Source of the DNA: Paraburkholderia silviterrae
GTDB lineage: Bacteria > Pseudomonadota > Gammaproteobacteria > Burkholderiales > Burkholderiaceae
Direction of reading: 5' to 3'
Length of the DNA stretch: 64,000 bases
NCBI RefSeq assembly: GCF_004353915.1
Contig: NZ_SMRP01000002.1
Span: 430,785-494,784 of the forward strand
In this document: positions 36,961 to 46,140 of the stretch, piece by piece
Numbering within the stretch: the stretch's first letter is position 1
Layout: every line of letters starts with the position of its first letter
Program-made: the position numbers and the translations under genes
Notes under the pieces: model-generated
Seen by the model: only the letters and a program-made list of their open reading frames with translations
What the model was told of the DNA's origin: nothing
Database searches by the model: none

Positions 36961-37806
36961 TCACGCAGGTGGGGCGGCGAGCGCGTCCAGTGCACCCACC
37001 CTGGCCGGATCCTGCCGGTAATAGCACGCGAGCAGCCGGTAGAGCTCGGGATATTCGGCCTCGAACGCCTTGGGTTTGACGAACAGCGCCTCGCTGCACA
37101 CCGCGAAGAACTCCGACGGATGATCGGCGGCATAGGGATCGATCAGCGAATCGCGCTCGAAGCGCGCCCAGCGGCGCTCCGGCACGGCGTCCACCTTGTC
37201 GCAGAACTGGTCGTAGGCGTTGTCGAACACGTCGGCCCAGGCTTGCGCGTCGAGCGGCGCGTGCCAGCGGCGAAAAAGGGGTGGATGGCCGTCGGCCTCG
37301 CCGGTGAGCATATCGATCTTGTGGGCGAATTCGTGGATCACGACGTTGTAGGCGTCGCTGCCGTCGGTCATCTGCGCGTCTTCCCACGAGAGGATCACCG
37401 GCCCGCCTTCCCACGCTTCGCCGCTCGCGTCGTGCTCGACTTCGTGCACCACACCGTCCTCGTCCTCGACGGTCTTGCGGATCACGAATTCGCCGGGGTA
37501 GACGGTCACGCCGACCCAGCCCTTGTAGAGATCGAGGGAAAGGTTGAGCACCGGCAGCGATGCCTGCGCGGCGATCGCCACCGCGATCTGGTCGGTGAGC
37601 TCGAGCTCGTGCGCCGTGGAAAACTCCTTTTGCGCGAGAAAGAGACTCGTGAGCTCGCGCAGGCGCACGAGATCGGCGGCATCGAGGTGTGCGAGGAACG
37701 GCAGGCCGGCGAGCGTCGCTTGCCAGAGCGCGTCGTCGATCGCATGGGTGCGCAGCGCCTTTTCACGGCGGCGGGCGTCGAACCAGTGGGTCAGTTTCGA
37801 AAGCAT
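36961..37806 (-). CDS. mtfA: M90-family zinc peptidase, MtfA type
   Basis: A 281-residue protein related to MtfA (Mlc titration factor A) of E. coli, a cytoplasmic metallopeptidase linked to sugar-transport regulation. The zinc-binding HExxH is visible as VIHEFAHKIDMLTGEADG, with the preceding LSWEDA typical of the family, and the later acidic region EFFAVCSEALF contains the third ligand Glu. The start is the ATG at the complement of 37804-37806. In bacteria without Mlc its role is unknown. Confidence 0.93.
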   Translation of the reverse strand: MLSKLTHWFDARRREKALRTHAIDDALWQATLAGLPFLAHLDAADLVRLRELTSLFLAQKEFSTAHELELTDQIAVAIAAQASLPVLNLSLDLYKGWVGVTVYPGEFVIRKTVEDEDGVVHEVEHDASGEAWEGGPVILSWEDAQMTDGSDAYNVVIHEFAHKIDMLTGEADGHPPLFRRWHAPLDAQAWADVFDNAYDQFCDKVDAVPERRWARFERDSLIDPYAADHPSEFFAVCSEALFVKPKAFEAEYPELYRLLACYYRQDPARVGALDALAAPPA

Positions 37807-37859
37807 CGCTCAGTTGCGTTTTCAGGTGCGTCGTCGAGTCAGTTCAGGTGTGGTTCGGT

Positions 37860-39416
37860 TCAGTCGATCTGCTTTTGCAACGCGGCGAAAATCCCGCCGC
37901 ACACGGCCACGCCGATCAGAAAATAGAACCCGTCGAGCGAGCTCAGAAAGCTCGCTTGCTGCGCGACCATGCGGCTCACCTGCACGAGCGCGAGCCCGTG
38001 CGCCTCGCCAGGCGCCCGGCCGAGCGCTTCGAAGGCCTGCGTGAGCGTCGCGTAGGTATTCTGGAAAATCGGGTTGAGCGGGTTCACGAATTCCGCGAGC
38101 CGCGACTGGTGCAGTGCCAGGCGGTGTTGCTCGACGATGATAATCGTTGCGGTCGCGAACGATATCGTTATCTGACGGACGACATTTTTCAAGCGGTATC
38201 CGTGCGTGAACTCCTCGATGGCGAAGATGCGGAAGGTGAGGTTCGCCACCGGCAGCACGATGAAGAGCAGCAGGAGGCCGCGCAGCAGGAGCGGGAAAAT
38301 GAGCCAGCTCTCGCTGGTGTCGGGCGTGAGGCGCGTCATCCAGAACGAGATGAACGCCGCGAGCACGAAGCCTGGCACGATGATCCACTTTTTGTGCGTG
38401 ATGAACTTCGAGTAGCGGAAATAGAAGAACAGCGCCGAAGCGGAAATCAGCGAGGTGATGCCGGTGAGGCGCCCGGCATTCTCCACGGGATAGTTCAGGC
38501 CGCCTTCGAGAAAGCGCGAGACCAGATAGCTGAGCGCCGTGCTTTGATAGTAATAGACCATGTAGAGCAGCAGCCCGACGCGAAACGGCTTTTCGCGTAG
38601 CGCGTGCAGGCGCATGAGCGGCTTCGGATGATGCCACTGGTGCCAGACGAACCACGCGAGCGCGGCCATGCCGGCCACAGTCAGCAAGATGATGCCGGGC
38701 GAGGTGCTGAACAGCTCGAAGCGGACCTGCTGCATGGCGATCTGCAGAGCACCTTGCGCAAGCGCAAAGATGATGTAGGGCCAGAAATGCGAATCGCCGC
38801 GTTCCTCGGGCAGCACGTGGCCGGAGTTGGGTAGCGCGAGCAGGGCGAGCACCGCATAGAGCACACCTGCGGGCGCGGAAAACGCGAAGAGGGCGCGCCA
38901 GTCGAAATGCGACACGAGAAAGCCGCCCGCGAGGGGCGCGAGCGCGCTGGAGAGCACGATCAGGATCAGGAACGCGCGCGTCGCCACGGGGCGCTGCTGC
39001 GGCGTGAAGGAAATCTGGATCAGGATGCGGCAGGTGCCCATCATCGGGCCAATGAAATAGCCCTGAAAACCGCGCGCGAAGGCGAGTTCGATCGACGACT
39101 CGCAGAGCGCCGCCGCCAGCGAGCCCGCCGCATAGAGGAGCAGGCAGCCGCTCACGTAGCGCCGGTAGCCGATGCGCTCGACCCACCATTGCTGCTGCAA
39201 GATGCCGAGCACGGCGCACACGGCGTAAGCGCTGGACGCCCAGACGAGCTCGTCGGGCGAGGCGTTGATGCCACCGGCGATATAGCTCGTGAAGAACGAA
39301 AAGATGGCGTTGTCGTAGTAGTCGAGACCGGTCGCGAGTGCGAGCACCCAGGGGAAAAAGTCGCCTCGCAGGCGCGTCGCGCTGAGGATCGGCTCGCGAG
39401 TGGGGACGCTGCTCAT
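37860..39416 (-). CDS. MFS exporter, DHA2 (EmrB/QacA)-like
   Basis: A 518-residue inner-membrane transporter with about 13-14 hydrophobic segments. It starts PWVLALATGLDYYDNAIFSFF and contains the conserved loop YRRYVSGCLLLY and the motif GFQGYFIGPMMGTCRIL. The long last periplasmic loop and 14-helix plan fit the DHA2 drug:H+ antiporters. Its start overlaps the stop of the MerR-type regulator gene by 4 bases (ATGA at 39413-39416), so the two form an autoregulated unit. Substrate is unknown. Confidence 0.85.
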   Translation of the reverse strand: MSSVPTREPILSATRLRGDFFPWVLALATGLDYYDNAIFSFFTSYIAGGINASPDELVWASSAYAVCAVLGILQQQWWVERIGYRRYVSGCLLLYAAGSLAAALCESSIELAFARGFQGYFIGPMMGTCRILIQISFTPQQRPVATRAFLILIVLSSALAPLAGGFLVSHFDWRALFAFSAPAGVLYAVLALLALPNSGHVLPEERGDSHFWPYIIFALAQGALQIAMQQVRFELFSTSPGIILLTVAGMAALAWFVWHQWHHPKPLMRLHALREKPFRVGLLLYMVYYYQSTALSYLVSRFLEGGLNYPVENAGRLTGITSLISASALFFYFRYSKFITHKKWIIVPGFVLAAFISFWMTRLTPDTSESWLIFPLLLRGLLLLFIVLPVANLTFRIFAIEEFTHGYRLKNVVRQITISFATATIIIVEQHRLALHQSRLAEFVNPLNPIFQNTYATLTQAFEALGRAPGEAHGLALVQVSRMVAQQASFLSSLDGFYFLIGVAVCGGIFAALQKQID

Positions 39417-40069
39417 TCGCGGCCGCTCCCGTGCTTGCGCGCACCCGTGCTTTCGCCATCGGCACTTGTTTCGGCTGGGTCGGGATTGACCGAAATGTCG
39501 CTTTCATTGTCGCCGCGCTTGCCGCTTTTCGGGCTAGCGTGAGAGGCCGCGCCTGCGCGTGATGCGCTTGCCCCGGTTGTCCCGGCCGACTCCTTGCGCC
39601 GCCGCGTAGCGGCAAGCCGCTCGCCGATCAGCGCCTCCGATGACACGCCGGCAAGGCGCTGGCGCAGATAGTCGAGATCGTCGGCGAGTTCGGTGCGCAC
39701 CGTCTGAGCCTCTTTCAGCTCGCGGCGTACGGCGGCGATGCGCGTGTCGAGCGTGCCGATCTGCTGTGCGAGTGCGTCGGCGATCTGCTGCAACGAGTCC
39801 TGCGAATAGCGCCGGCGGCCGTCACCGACCGATTCGAGCGGGCGCTTGAGCATCTCGGTAATACCGTGCAGCGAGAAGCCGAGCGCGCGCAGCCTCAGAA
39901 TGCGGGCAAATTGCTCGAGGTCGTGTTCATCGTAGAGGCGGTAGCGGCCTTCGCTGCGCGTGGGCGTGACGAGGCCGCGCTCCTCGTAATACTTGAGCGT
40001 GCGCGGCGTGACGTTGAGCCGCTGGGCGGCGTCGCGCACCGTCAGCAGCGCGCTGGCATCTCTCGACAT
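39413..40069 (-). CDS. MerR-family transcriptional regulator
   Basis: A 218-residue regulator. The N-terminal winged helix is LTVRDAAQRLNVTPRTLKYYEERGLVTP followed by RYRLYDEHDLEQFARILRLRALG. A long dimerisation helix (about 90-150) follows, and the last 60 residues are a Gly/Ser/Ala-rich tail without an obvious ligand-binding domain or metal cysteines. The start is the ATG at 40067-40069. Upstream is a promoter with the 19-bp spacer and dyad that MerR proteins use. It is coupled to the MFS exporter gene by a 4-base overlap and probably controls it. Confidence 0.9.
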   Translation of the reverse strand: MSRDASALLTVRDAAQRLNVTPRTLKYYEERGLVTPTRSEGRYRLYDEHDLEQFARILRLRALGFSLHGITEMLKRPLESVGDGRRRYSQDSLQQIADALAQQIGTLDTRIAAVRRELKEAQTVRTELADDLDYLRQRLAGVSSEALIGERLAATRRRKESAGTTGASASRAGAASHASPKSGKRGDNESDISVNPDPAETSADGESTGARKHGSGRE

Positions 40070-40112
40070 CGGTGGGCAGCCGCAGGGCAGCGGCGGTGAA
40101 AACAACGACCGG

Positions 40113-40143
40113 ATTATAGTCCAACGTGAACGTTCACGTACAG
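40113..40143 (-). promoter_or_regulatory. MerR-type promoter with 16-bp perfect dyad
   Basis: On the minus strand the -10 is TATAAT (complement of 40113-40118) and the -35 is CTGTAC (complement of 40138-40143), separated by exactly 19 bases. The palindrome ACGTGAAC-GTTCACGT at 40124-40139 fills most of the spacer. This is the layout of MerR-activated promoters, which need the regulator to untwist the long spacer. Confidence 0.8.
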
Positions 40144-40210
40144 GTTGTGCGCTTGCCCGGGCGCAAAGGGGCGCAGCCGCAAAGGCGCGCCAGCAAGATG
40201 AGAGAAATGA

Positions 40211-40236
40211 CAAACGCCCGCGTAGGCGGGCGTTTG
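40211..40236 (-). terminator. Terminator-like hairpin downstream of rho
   Basis: CAAACGCCCGC (40211-40221) and GCGGGCGTTTG (40226-40236) make a perfect 11-bp stem with a 4-base loop, 33 bases after the rho stop. On the minus strand it is followed by TCATTTCTC, a weak U-tract. Confidence 0.75.
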
Positions 40237-40268
40237 CGGTACATCAAAGAGCAACGGTGCGCGAGGGG

Positions 40269-41531
40269 TTAGCCGCCGCGGCGCATCATGTCGAAGAACT
40301 CGGAGTTGTTCTTCGTCTGGCGGATCTTGTCGAGCAGGAATTCCATGGCCTCGACTTCGTCCATGTCGTGGATGAACTTGCGCAGCACCCAGATCTTCTG
40401 GAGGATGTCCGGCTTGATCAGCAGCTCTTCGCGGCGCGTGCCCGACTTGTTCAGGTTGATCGACGGATAGACGCGCTTTTCCGCGAGACGGCGCTCGAGG
40501 TGCACTTCCATGTTGCCGGTGCCCTTGAACTCTTCGTAGATCACGTCGTCCATGCGGCTGCCGGTTTCGATCAGCGCCGTGCCGATGATGGTGAGCGAGC
40601 CACCTTCTTCGATATTGCGCGCGGCACCGAAGAAGCGCTTCGGACGCTGCAGCGCGTTGGCGTCCACACCGCCGGTGAGCACCTTGCCCGATGCGGGCAC
40701 AACGGTGTTGTATGCACGTGCGAGACGCGTGATGGAGTCGAGCAGAATCACGACGTCGTGCTTCATTTCGACGAGGCGCTTGGCCTTCTCGATCACCATT
40801 TCGGCCACTTGCACGTGGCGCGCGGCCGGTTCGTCGAAGGTCGAGGCGATCACTTCGCCTGCCACCGAGCGCTGCATTTCGGTCACTTCTTCAGGACGCT
40901 CGTCGATCAGCAGCACGAACAGGATGACGTCGGGATGGTTCTGCTTGATCGCATGCGCGATGTGCTGAAGCATCACGGTCTTGCCCGACTTGGGCGAGGC
41001 GACCAGCAGGCCGCGCTGACCCTTGCCGATGGGCGCGATCATGTCGATGATGCGGCCGGTCACGTTCTCCTCGCCACGCATCTCGCGCTCGAGCAGCAGC
41101 ACCTTGTTCGGGTGCAGCGGCGTGAGGTTCTCGAACATGATCTTGTGCTTCGAGGCCTCGGGCGGCTGGCCGTTGACCTTGTCCACCTTGACGAGCGCGA
41201 AGTAGCGTTCGCCGTCCTTCGGCGTGCGCACTTCGCCTTCGATCGTGTCGCCGGTGTGCAGGTTGAAGCGGCGGATCTGCGACGGGCTGATGTAGATATC
41301 GTCCGTGCTCGCGAGATACGAGGTCTCCGGCGAGCGCAGGAAGCCGAAGCCGTCCGGCAGCACTTCGAGCGTACCGTCGCCGAAGATCGTTTCGCCCGTC
41401 TTGGCGCGCTTTTTGAGAATCGCGAACATGAGTTCCTGCTTGCGCAGGCGGTTCGCATTTTCGATCTCGAGGCCATTGGCCATCTCGATCAATTCGGACA
41501 CGTGCAGAGACTTGAGCTCGGAAAGATGCAT
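40269..41531 (-). CDS. rho: Transcription termination factor Rho
   Basis: A 420-residue hexameric RNA helicase. [18 protein letters not shown] opens the N-terminal domain, the RNA-binding cold-shock-like region has [12 protein letters not shown], and the P-loop is [15 protein letters not shown]. The Q-loop region and C-terminal domain ([20 protein letters not shown]) are normal. The start is the ATG at the complement of 41529-41531. It is preceded by trxA, a common neighbour in beta- and gamma-proteobacteria. Confidence 0.98.
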   Translation of the reverse strand: MHLSELKSLHVSELIEMANGLEIENANRLRKQELMFAILKKRAKTGETIFGDGTLEVLPDGFGFLRSPETSYLASTDDIYISPSQIRRFNLHTGDTIEGEVRTPKDGERYFALVKVDKVNGQPPEASKHKIMFENLTPLHPNKVLLLEREMRGEENVTGRIIDMIAPIGKGQRGLLVASPKSGKTVMLQHIAHAIKQNHPDVILFVLLIDERPEEVTEMQRSVAGEVIASTFDEPAARHVQVAEMVIEKAKRLVEMKHDVVILLDSITRLARAYNTVVPASGKVLTGGVDANALQRPKRFFGAARNIEEGGSLTIIGTALIETGSRMDDVIYEEFKGTGNMEVHLERRLAEKRVYPSINLNKSGTRREELLIKPDILQKIWVLRKFIHDMDEVEAMEFLLDKIRQTKNNSEFFDMMRRGG

Positions 41532-41701
41532 ACGGAGAACCCGTCGGGGAGGATGCGACGAAAAGAAGTCTGGGGGAAAAGAAGCGAGCGGAACCGCTCA
41601 AGGACTTATAAGGGCGCCGGGTAGACGCTTTATGAATTCTAGCATAGCACACGCCGGAAGCCGCCAGTCGAGCCCGGCGGCAAGTTTCGGCATGTTTTTT
41701 C

Positions 41702-41731
41702 GGTGCGTGTTGTCGGTGGACAACACGCACC
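41702..41731. repeat. Perfect 13-bp hairpin between trxA and rho
   Basis: GGTGCGTGTTGTC (41702-41714) and GACAACACGCACC (41719-41731) with a GGTG loop. It lies 81 bases after the trxA stop and 171 bases before rho. Neither strand shows a U-tract after the stem. It may punctuate the trxA-rho transcript or belong to the rho leader. Confidence 0.7.
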
Positions 41732-41811
41732 TTTGATTCGCTGCTCTTTACACTGCCACATCCTGATTCAAAGAATGGATCAATTGGCGTGGCAGGGCAG
41801 CGACGCGCTAT

Positions 41812-42138
41812 TTACAGGTGGCTATCCAGGAACGCGGTGAGCTGCGACTTCGAAAGCGCGCCGACCTTTTGCGCTGCGACGGCGCCGTTCTTGAAGAGAA
41901 TCAGCGTCGGGATGCCGCGCACGCCGAACTTCACCGGCGTCGATTGATGCTCGTCAACGTTGATCTTCGCGACCTGCAGGCGATCGCCATAGTCCTTCGC
42001 GACCTCGTCGAGAATCGGCGCGATCATTTTGCAGGGGCCGCACCATTCGGCCCAGAAGTCCAGCAACACGGGCTTGTCGGATTTCACGACGTCCTGTTCG
42101 AACGATGCGTCGCTGATGTGCTTGATTTGTTCGCTCAT
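41812..42138 (-). CDS. trxA: Thioredoxin 1
   Basis: A 108-residue cytoplasmic disulfide reductase. The active site is [14 protein letters not shown] and the conserved cis-Pro is in [12 protein letters not shown]. The start used is the ATG at 42136-42138 (MSEQIKH), which gives the standard length; an in-frame ATG further upstream would add 19 residues without homology. It is followed by rho on the same strand. Confidence 0.98.
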   Translation of the reverse strand: MSEQIKHISDASFEQDVVKSDKPVLLDFWAEWCGPCKMIAPILDEVAKDYGDRLQVAKINVDEHQSTPVKFGVRGIPTLILFKNGAVAAQKVGALSKSQLTAFLDSHL

Positions 42139-42657
42139 TGTATGAATACCTCTTTCGGATCGAGGCTGACTGAATTGCTCGCCACGATACACCAAAACTC
42201 AAAAACTATCCGGGGATGTCAAGGCCTTGCCAGGCGGCACCGGATCCGGTCGCCGAGATCCGGTCGCCGAGGCTGCCAGGGCAACGGTCGACGCCAGTGT
42301 AGCCTAAATCCCTATGCGTTGCCGACGGTGATAGTACGCATATCGGCAACAGGGTTTCCCGACGTTTCCAGCCCTGAGCGCATGCCTTTCCATATGCCGC
42401 CCCGTGCCGTTTTGACAGCGCTGAACCGGTTTGCCGTTCGCTTTTTGGTCGGCTTGCCAGGCAACGGCACGTGGCGGCATACACTTCACGATGCTGATAT
42501 GGCGATGCCACGCGCGTTTGCAAGAGCTCGCACACCTGTGCCGCGCGGTCCCGCATCCGCCGCGCCGTCTCGCTTCGCGGCCGTGGCCAGGGGCCTGTTT
42601 GAAGACTTTTGCAATGCGGCATTCGCAATGCGGCGCAACCGATGTTAGAATGCGCCG
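42139..42657. other. Spacer between trxA and the SRP RNA gene
   Basis: A 519-base region without a supported gene. It contains a 14-bp tandem repeat (ATCCGGTCGCCGAG twice, 42244-42271), an 8-bp inverted repeat GTTGCCGA/TCGGCAAC near 42308-42340, and a duplicated GCAATGCGGC just upstream of the SRP RNA promoter. A TTGACA on the minus strand near 42217 could be a trxA -35, but no good -10 follows. Confidence 0.4.
42646..42651 (+). promoter_or_regulatory. -10 box of the SRP RNA gene
   Basis: TAGAAT ends 6 bases before the first base of the paired RNA (42658), exactly where a -10 box should be. The -35 is weak (TTCGCA, 18-base spacer). Confidence 0.6.
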
Positions 42658-42755
42658 TGACGGGCCTCCTCGCATGGAGGGGCGGTCAACCTGGTCAGGT
42701 CGGGAACGAAGCAGCCACAGCCGTTTTCCGCCAGTGCCGAGGGTCAGGCTCGTCA
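42658..42755 (+). ncRNA. ffs: Signal recognition particle RNA (4.5S, small type)
   Basis: The SRP RNA core is recognised by CCTGGTCAGGTCGGGAACG followed by AAGCAGCCACAGCC, the conserved domain IV that binds Ffh. The ends TGACGGGCCT (42658-42667) and AGGCTCGTCA (42746-42755) pair to close the hairpin, giving about 98 nucleotides. A TTTTTT run follows at 42763-42769. The RNA works with Ffh and FtsY in cotranslational membrane targeting. Exact ends are from pairing, not from mapping. Confidence 0.95.
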
Positions 42756-43040
42756 CCTTCCGCTTTTTTCTCCCGCTGTTCCTTCTCCCCCTCGTAGTCC
42801 CAGGCTCTCGCTGAGTACGCCATTGCCGCGTCGCCGGCTCTCGCGTGCTGCGTGTTTGTCCCGTTGCGCGCGTTTTCGGCATGCATGCGGGCTTTGCGCG
42901 TATGCGGATCGTGTGCAGGGAAGCGGGGCGCAGGGCCCCGCGCGAGATGTTTCGAAGCGATGCGGTGGCGGCAGCCCGGCGCGCCCGTGCACAGGGCGCC
43001 AGGCGCTTTTCGATTCATCGGAACGCGCGGGCGTTGCTGA

Positions 43041-43046
43041 TACAAT
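43041..43046 (+). promoter_or_regulatory. Extended -10 box immediately before dnaX
   Basis: TGATACAAT (extended -10, hexamer at 43041-43046) ends exactly 6 bases before the dnaX ATG, so transcription would begin at or next to the A of the start codon. No Shine-Dalgarno could then exist in the mRNA. Confidence 0.5.
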
Positions 43047-43052
43047 TTCCGG

Positions 43053-45533
43053 ATGACCTATCAAGTTCTCGCACGCAAGTGGCGACCGAAGGATTTCGCT
43101 TCGCTCGTCGGACAGGAGCACGTGGTGCGCGCGCTCACGCATGCGCTCGACGGCGGGCGCCTCCATCACGCGTACCTCTTCACGGGCACGCGCGGCGTGG
43201 GCAAGACAACGCTCTCGCGCATCTTCGCCAAGGCGCTCAATTGCGAGACCGGCGTGACGTCCAAGCCGTGCGGCGTCTGTCGCGCGTGCCGGGAAATCGA
43301 TGAAGGGCGCTTCGTCGACTATGTCGAGATGGACGCGGCGAGCAATCGCGGCGTCGACGAAATGGCCGCACTGCTCGAGCGCGCGGTCTATGCGCCGGTG
43401 GATGCGCGCTTCAAGGTCTACATGATCGACGAAGTGCACATGCTCACGAACCACGCCTTCAACGCGATGCTCAAGACGCTGGAGGAGCCGCCGCCGCACG
43501 TCAAGTTCATCCTCGCGACCACCGATCCGCAAAAAATTCCGGTCACGGTGCTGTCGCGCTGTCTGCAGTTCAATCTGAAGCAGATGCCGGCCGCCAATAT
43601 CGTCGAGCATCTCACGCATGTTCTCGGCGAGGAGAAGGTCGAGTTCGAGCCGCAGGCGCTGCGCCTGCTCGCGCGCGCCGCGGATGGCTCGATGCGCGAT
43701 GCGCTCTCGCTCACCGACCAGGCCATCGCCTATTCGGCCAATCAGGTGACGGAAGAGGCCGTGCGCGGGATGCTCGGTGCGCTCGACCAGAGCTACCTGA
43801 TTCGCCTGATCGACGCGCTGGTCGCCGGCGACGGCGCGCAAGTGCTCGCGATCGCCGATGAAATGTCGCTGCGCAGCCTGTCGTTCTCGACCGCGCTGCA
43901 GGACCTCGCGAGCCTGTTCCATCGCGTGGCGTGGGCGCAGTTCGCGCCGGCTTCGGTGCTCGACGAATGGCCCGAGGCCGACGATCTGCGCCGCTTCGCC
44001 GATCTGCTGAGCGCGGAGCAGGTGCAGCTTTTCTATCAGATCGCGACGCTTGGGCGTAGCGAGCTCGGTCTCGCGCCGGACGAGTACGCGGGCTTTACCA
44101 TGACGCTGCTGCGCATGCTGGCGTTCGAGCCTTCGGTGAGCGCGGGCAGTGCCGGCAGCGCGCCGGCTTCGAAGCCGGCGGCGGCAGGTTCCGGCGTGCG
44201 TGCGGCTGCACCGGCGGTCGCTTCGGCGGCGGGCGTTGCGCCCGCCGAGCGTGTTGTTGCGCGGCCGGTGGCCGCTACGCCGCGCGCTGAACAAACGCAG
44301 GTAGAAGCCGCGAGCACGCCACCTCGCGCCGTGTCGGCGGAAGACGCGAAGCAGGGCGCCGCCAACTCATCGCCGCGTCCCGATGTGCATGCCGCGCCCG
44401 CGAGCGTTCAAGCCACTGCGGAACCGGCGGCACAGAGCGCTGGGAAAGCCGCGCCTGCAGCGCAAGCGCGCGTCGTGCCGCCTTGGGAAGACGATAGCGC
44501 GGCCGCATCGGGCAACGATGCGAAGCCTGAAGCGCAGGCCAAGGCGCAGGTTGCGGCGGCACCGGCTGCTGAGCCCGCTATCGAGACGCCAGCAGCGCCA
44601 CCTGCGCAATCTGCGACAGATGAGACGCCCGCGATGGAGGCACCTTCGGCTCGCGCCGCCGGTGCCGGCGGCGCGAGCGCGGCGCTCGACGTGCTGCGCA
44701 GCAAAGGCATGCGCGTCGCCACGGAACGTGGCCCCCGCGGGGCAGCCAGTACGGCGTCGCCCGCGGCCACCCCGAAGCCCGCCGCGCCGCGCATGGAAGT
44801 GAAAGTGCCGACGCCTGACCCCGCGCGTCGAGCCGCGGCCGCGCAAGAAGCTCAGGCGCGCCGGCCCGCGCGGGAGACGAACCCGCAGCAGGACGCATCG
44901 GGTGCGCCGCCGTGGGACGACATCCCGCCCGACGATTACGTGCCGCTCGGTGCCGACGACGCTTATTTCTCGTCCGCCGACGAAAGTTTCGCGCCTGCAT
45001 ACGAGAGCGGGTCCGCCGCGCCGCGCGCCGTCGCATCGTCCGCATCGTCGGCACAATCGGCCCCGTCCGCCGCCGTAGTCGACGTGAGCAAGCTGCCGCC
45101 GGGCATCCCGCTCGATGCCATCGGCTTCGCGGGCGACTGGCCGGCGCTTGCCGCGACCCTGCCGCTCAAGGGCATCTCGTATCAGCTCGCGTTCAACAGC
45201 GAGTTGACCGCGCTCGAAGGCGGCGTGCTCAAGCTCAGCGTGCCGGTGCCGCAGTACGCGGAGACCTCGCAGGTCGCCAAGCTCAAGGCCGCGCTGGCCG
45301 AAAGCCTCGGCAAGCCCGTGGAAGTCGACGTAACGGTCGGCCCCGCGCGCCGCACAGCGGCTGCGCTCGACGCCGCTGCGCGCGCCGATCGCCAGCGCGA
45401 CGCCGAGCGCGAAATTGGCGCCGATCCTTTCGTGCAGCAACTGATTCGCGACTTCGGCGCGAGCATCGTGCCGGGTTCGATCCGGCCGATCGCGCCCGAG
45501 GCCGCGCAGGGCGGTAGCCAGACCGCCCATTGA
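43053..45533 (+). CDS. dnaX: DNA polymerase III subunits gamma/tau
   Basis: An 826-residue clamp-loader subunit. The AAA+ domain has Walker A GTRGVGKTTLS, the zinc module CETGVTSKPCGVCRAC, and YMIDEVHML plus the SRC-type sensor in VTVLSRCLQF. Domain III ends near residue 370. A long Ala/Pro/Glu-rich linker (about 370-680) follows, then a conserved C-terminal domain V from about 685 (PLKGISYQLAFNSELTALEG) that in tau binds the polymerase alpha subunit. I saw no A-AAA-AAG slippery heptamer of the E. coli type. First gene of dnaX-ybaB-recR. Confidence 0.97.
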   Translation: MTYQVLARKWRPKDFASLVGQEHVVRALTHALDGGRLHHAYLFTGTRGVGKTTLSRIFAKALNCETGVTSKPCGVCRACREIDEGRFVDYVEMDAASNRGVDEMAALLERAVYAPVDARFKVYMIDEVHMLTNHAFNAMLKTLEEPPPHVKFILATTDPQKIPVTVLSRCLQFNLKQMPAANIVEHLTHVLGEEKVEFEPQALRLLARAADGSMRDALSLTDQAIAYSANQVTEEAVRGMLGALDQSYLIRLIDALVAGDGAQVLAIADEMSLRSLSFSTALQDLASLFHRVAWAQFAPASVLDEWPEADDLRRFADLLSAEQVQLFYQIATLGRSELGLAPDEYAGFTMTLLRMLAFEPSVSAGSAGSAPASKPAAAGSGVRAAAPAVASAAGVAPAERVVARPVAATPRAEQTQVEAASTPPRAVSAEDAKQGAANSSPRPDVHAAPASVQATAEPAAQSAGKAAPAAQARVVPPWEDDSAAASGNDAKPEAQAKAQVAAAPAAEPAIETPAAPPAQSATDETPAMEAPSARAAGAGGASAALDVLRSKGMRVATERGPRGAASTASPAATPKPAAPRMEVKVPTPDPARRAAAAQEAQARRPARETNPQQDASGAPPWDDIPPDDYVPLGADDAYFSSADESFAPAYESGSAAPRAVASSASSAQSAPSAAVVDVSKLPPGIPLDAIGFAGDWPALAATLPLKGISYQLAFNSELTALEGGVLKLSVPVPQYAETSQVAKLKAALAESLGKPVEVDVTVGPARRTAAALDAAARADRQRDAEREIGADPFVQQLIRDFGASIVPGSIRPIAPEAAQGGSQTAH

Positions 45534-45614
45534 ATTGCGCCGCGCGGTGCTCCGGGCGCCGCGGGTGCGATCGAATCACTTACGAATCACACATGATCCA
45601 GAAGGAGCAGTGAA

Positions 45615-45941
45615 ATGTTGAAAGGTCAACTCGCCGGGCTCATGAAGCAAGCCCAGCAGATGCAGGAAAACATGAAGAAGATGCAGGAGCAGCTTGCCCA
45701 GATCGAAGTCGAGGGTCAGGCGGGCGCCGGTCTCGTCAAGGTGACGATGACGTGCCGCAACGACGTGCGCCGCGTATCGATCGATCCGAGCCTGCTCGCC
45801 GACGACAAGGACATGCTCGAAGACCTCGTCGCCGCTGCGTTCAACGACGCCGTGCGCAAGGCCGAAGCCACGTCGCAGGAAAAGATGGGCGGCATGACCG
45901 CCGGTCTGCCGCTGCCGCCGGGCTTCAAGATGCCGTTTTAA
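45615..45941 (+). CDS. Nucleoid-associated protein, YbaB/EbfC family
   Basis: A 108-residue DNA-binding protein. [29 protein letters not shown] is the helical tweezer region and PGFKMPF the standard C-terminus. It forms a dimer that bends or coats DNA. Its place between dnaX and recR is widely conserved and suggests cotranscription. The Shine-Dalgarno is AAGGAG. Confidence 0.97.
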   Translation: MLKGQLAGLMKQAQQMQENMKKMQEQLAQIEVEGQAGAGLVKVTMTCRNDVRRVSIDPSLLADDKDMLEDLVAAAFNDAVRKAEATSQEKMGGMTAGLPLPPGFKMPF

Positions 45942-46140
45942 GTGAGGCGCGCCGCGCGGCCCGATGGCTGCGCGCAGCCTCGTGCGCGGCGGCCTTCCAG
46001 ATTCTGCAAGGCTGCCGCGCATGGTTCCGATGTCAGGCACGCTTGAGCGCGCGCGGTATGTGCGCGCATGTTTTGCGCTATCCGGCCACGTTCGGCCGCG
46101 CGCTGCCACGCTCGACTATGCATTGCCACGCTGAATCCGC

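Noticed and set aside
43527..43540. A6 run in dnaX as a programmed frameshift site
   Set aside because: It lies in the AAA+ domain, far from where tau/gamma frameshifting occurs, and lacks the A-AAA-AAG context and flanking signals.
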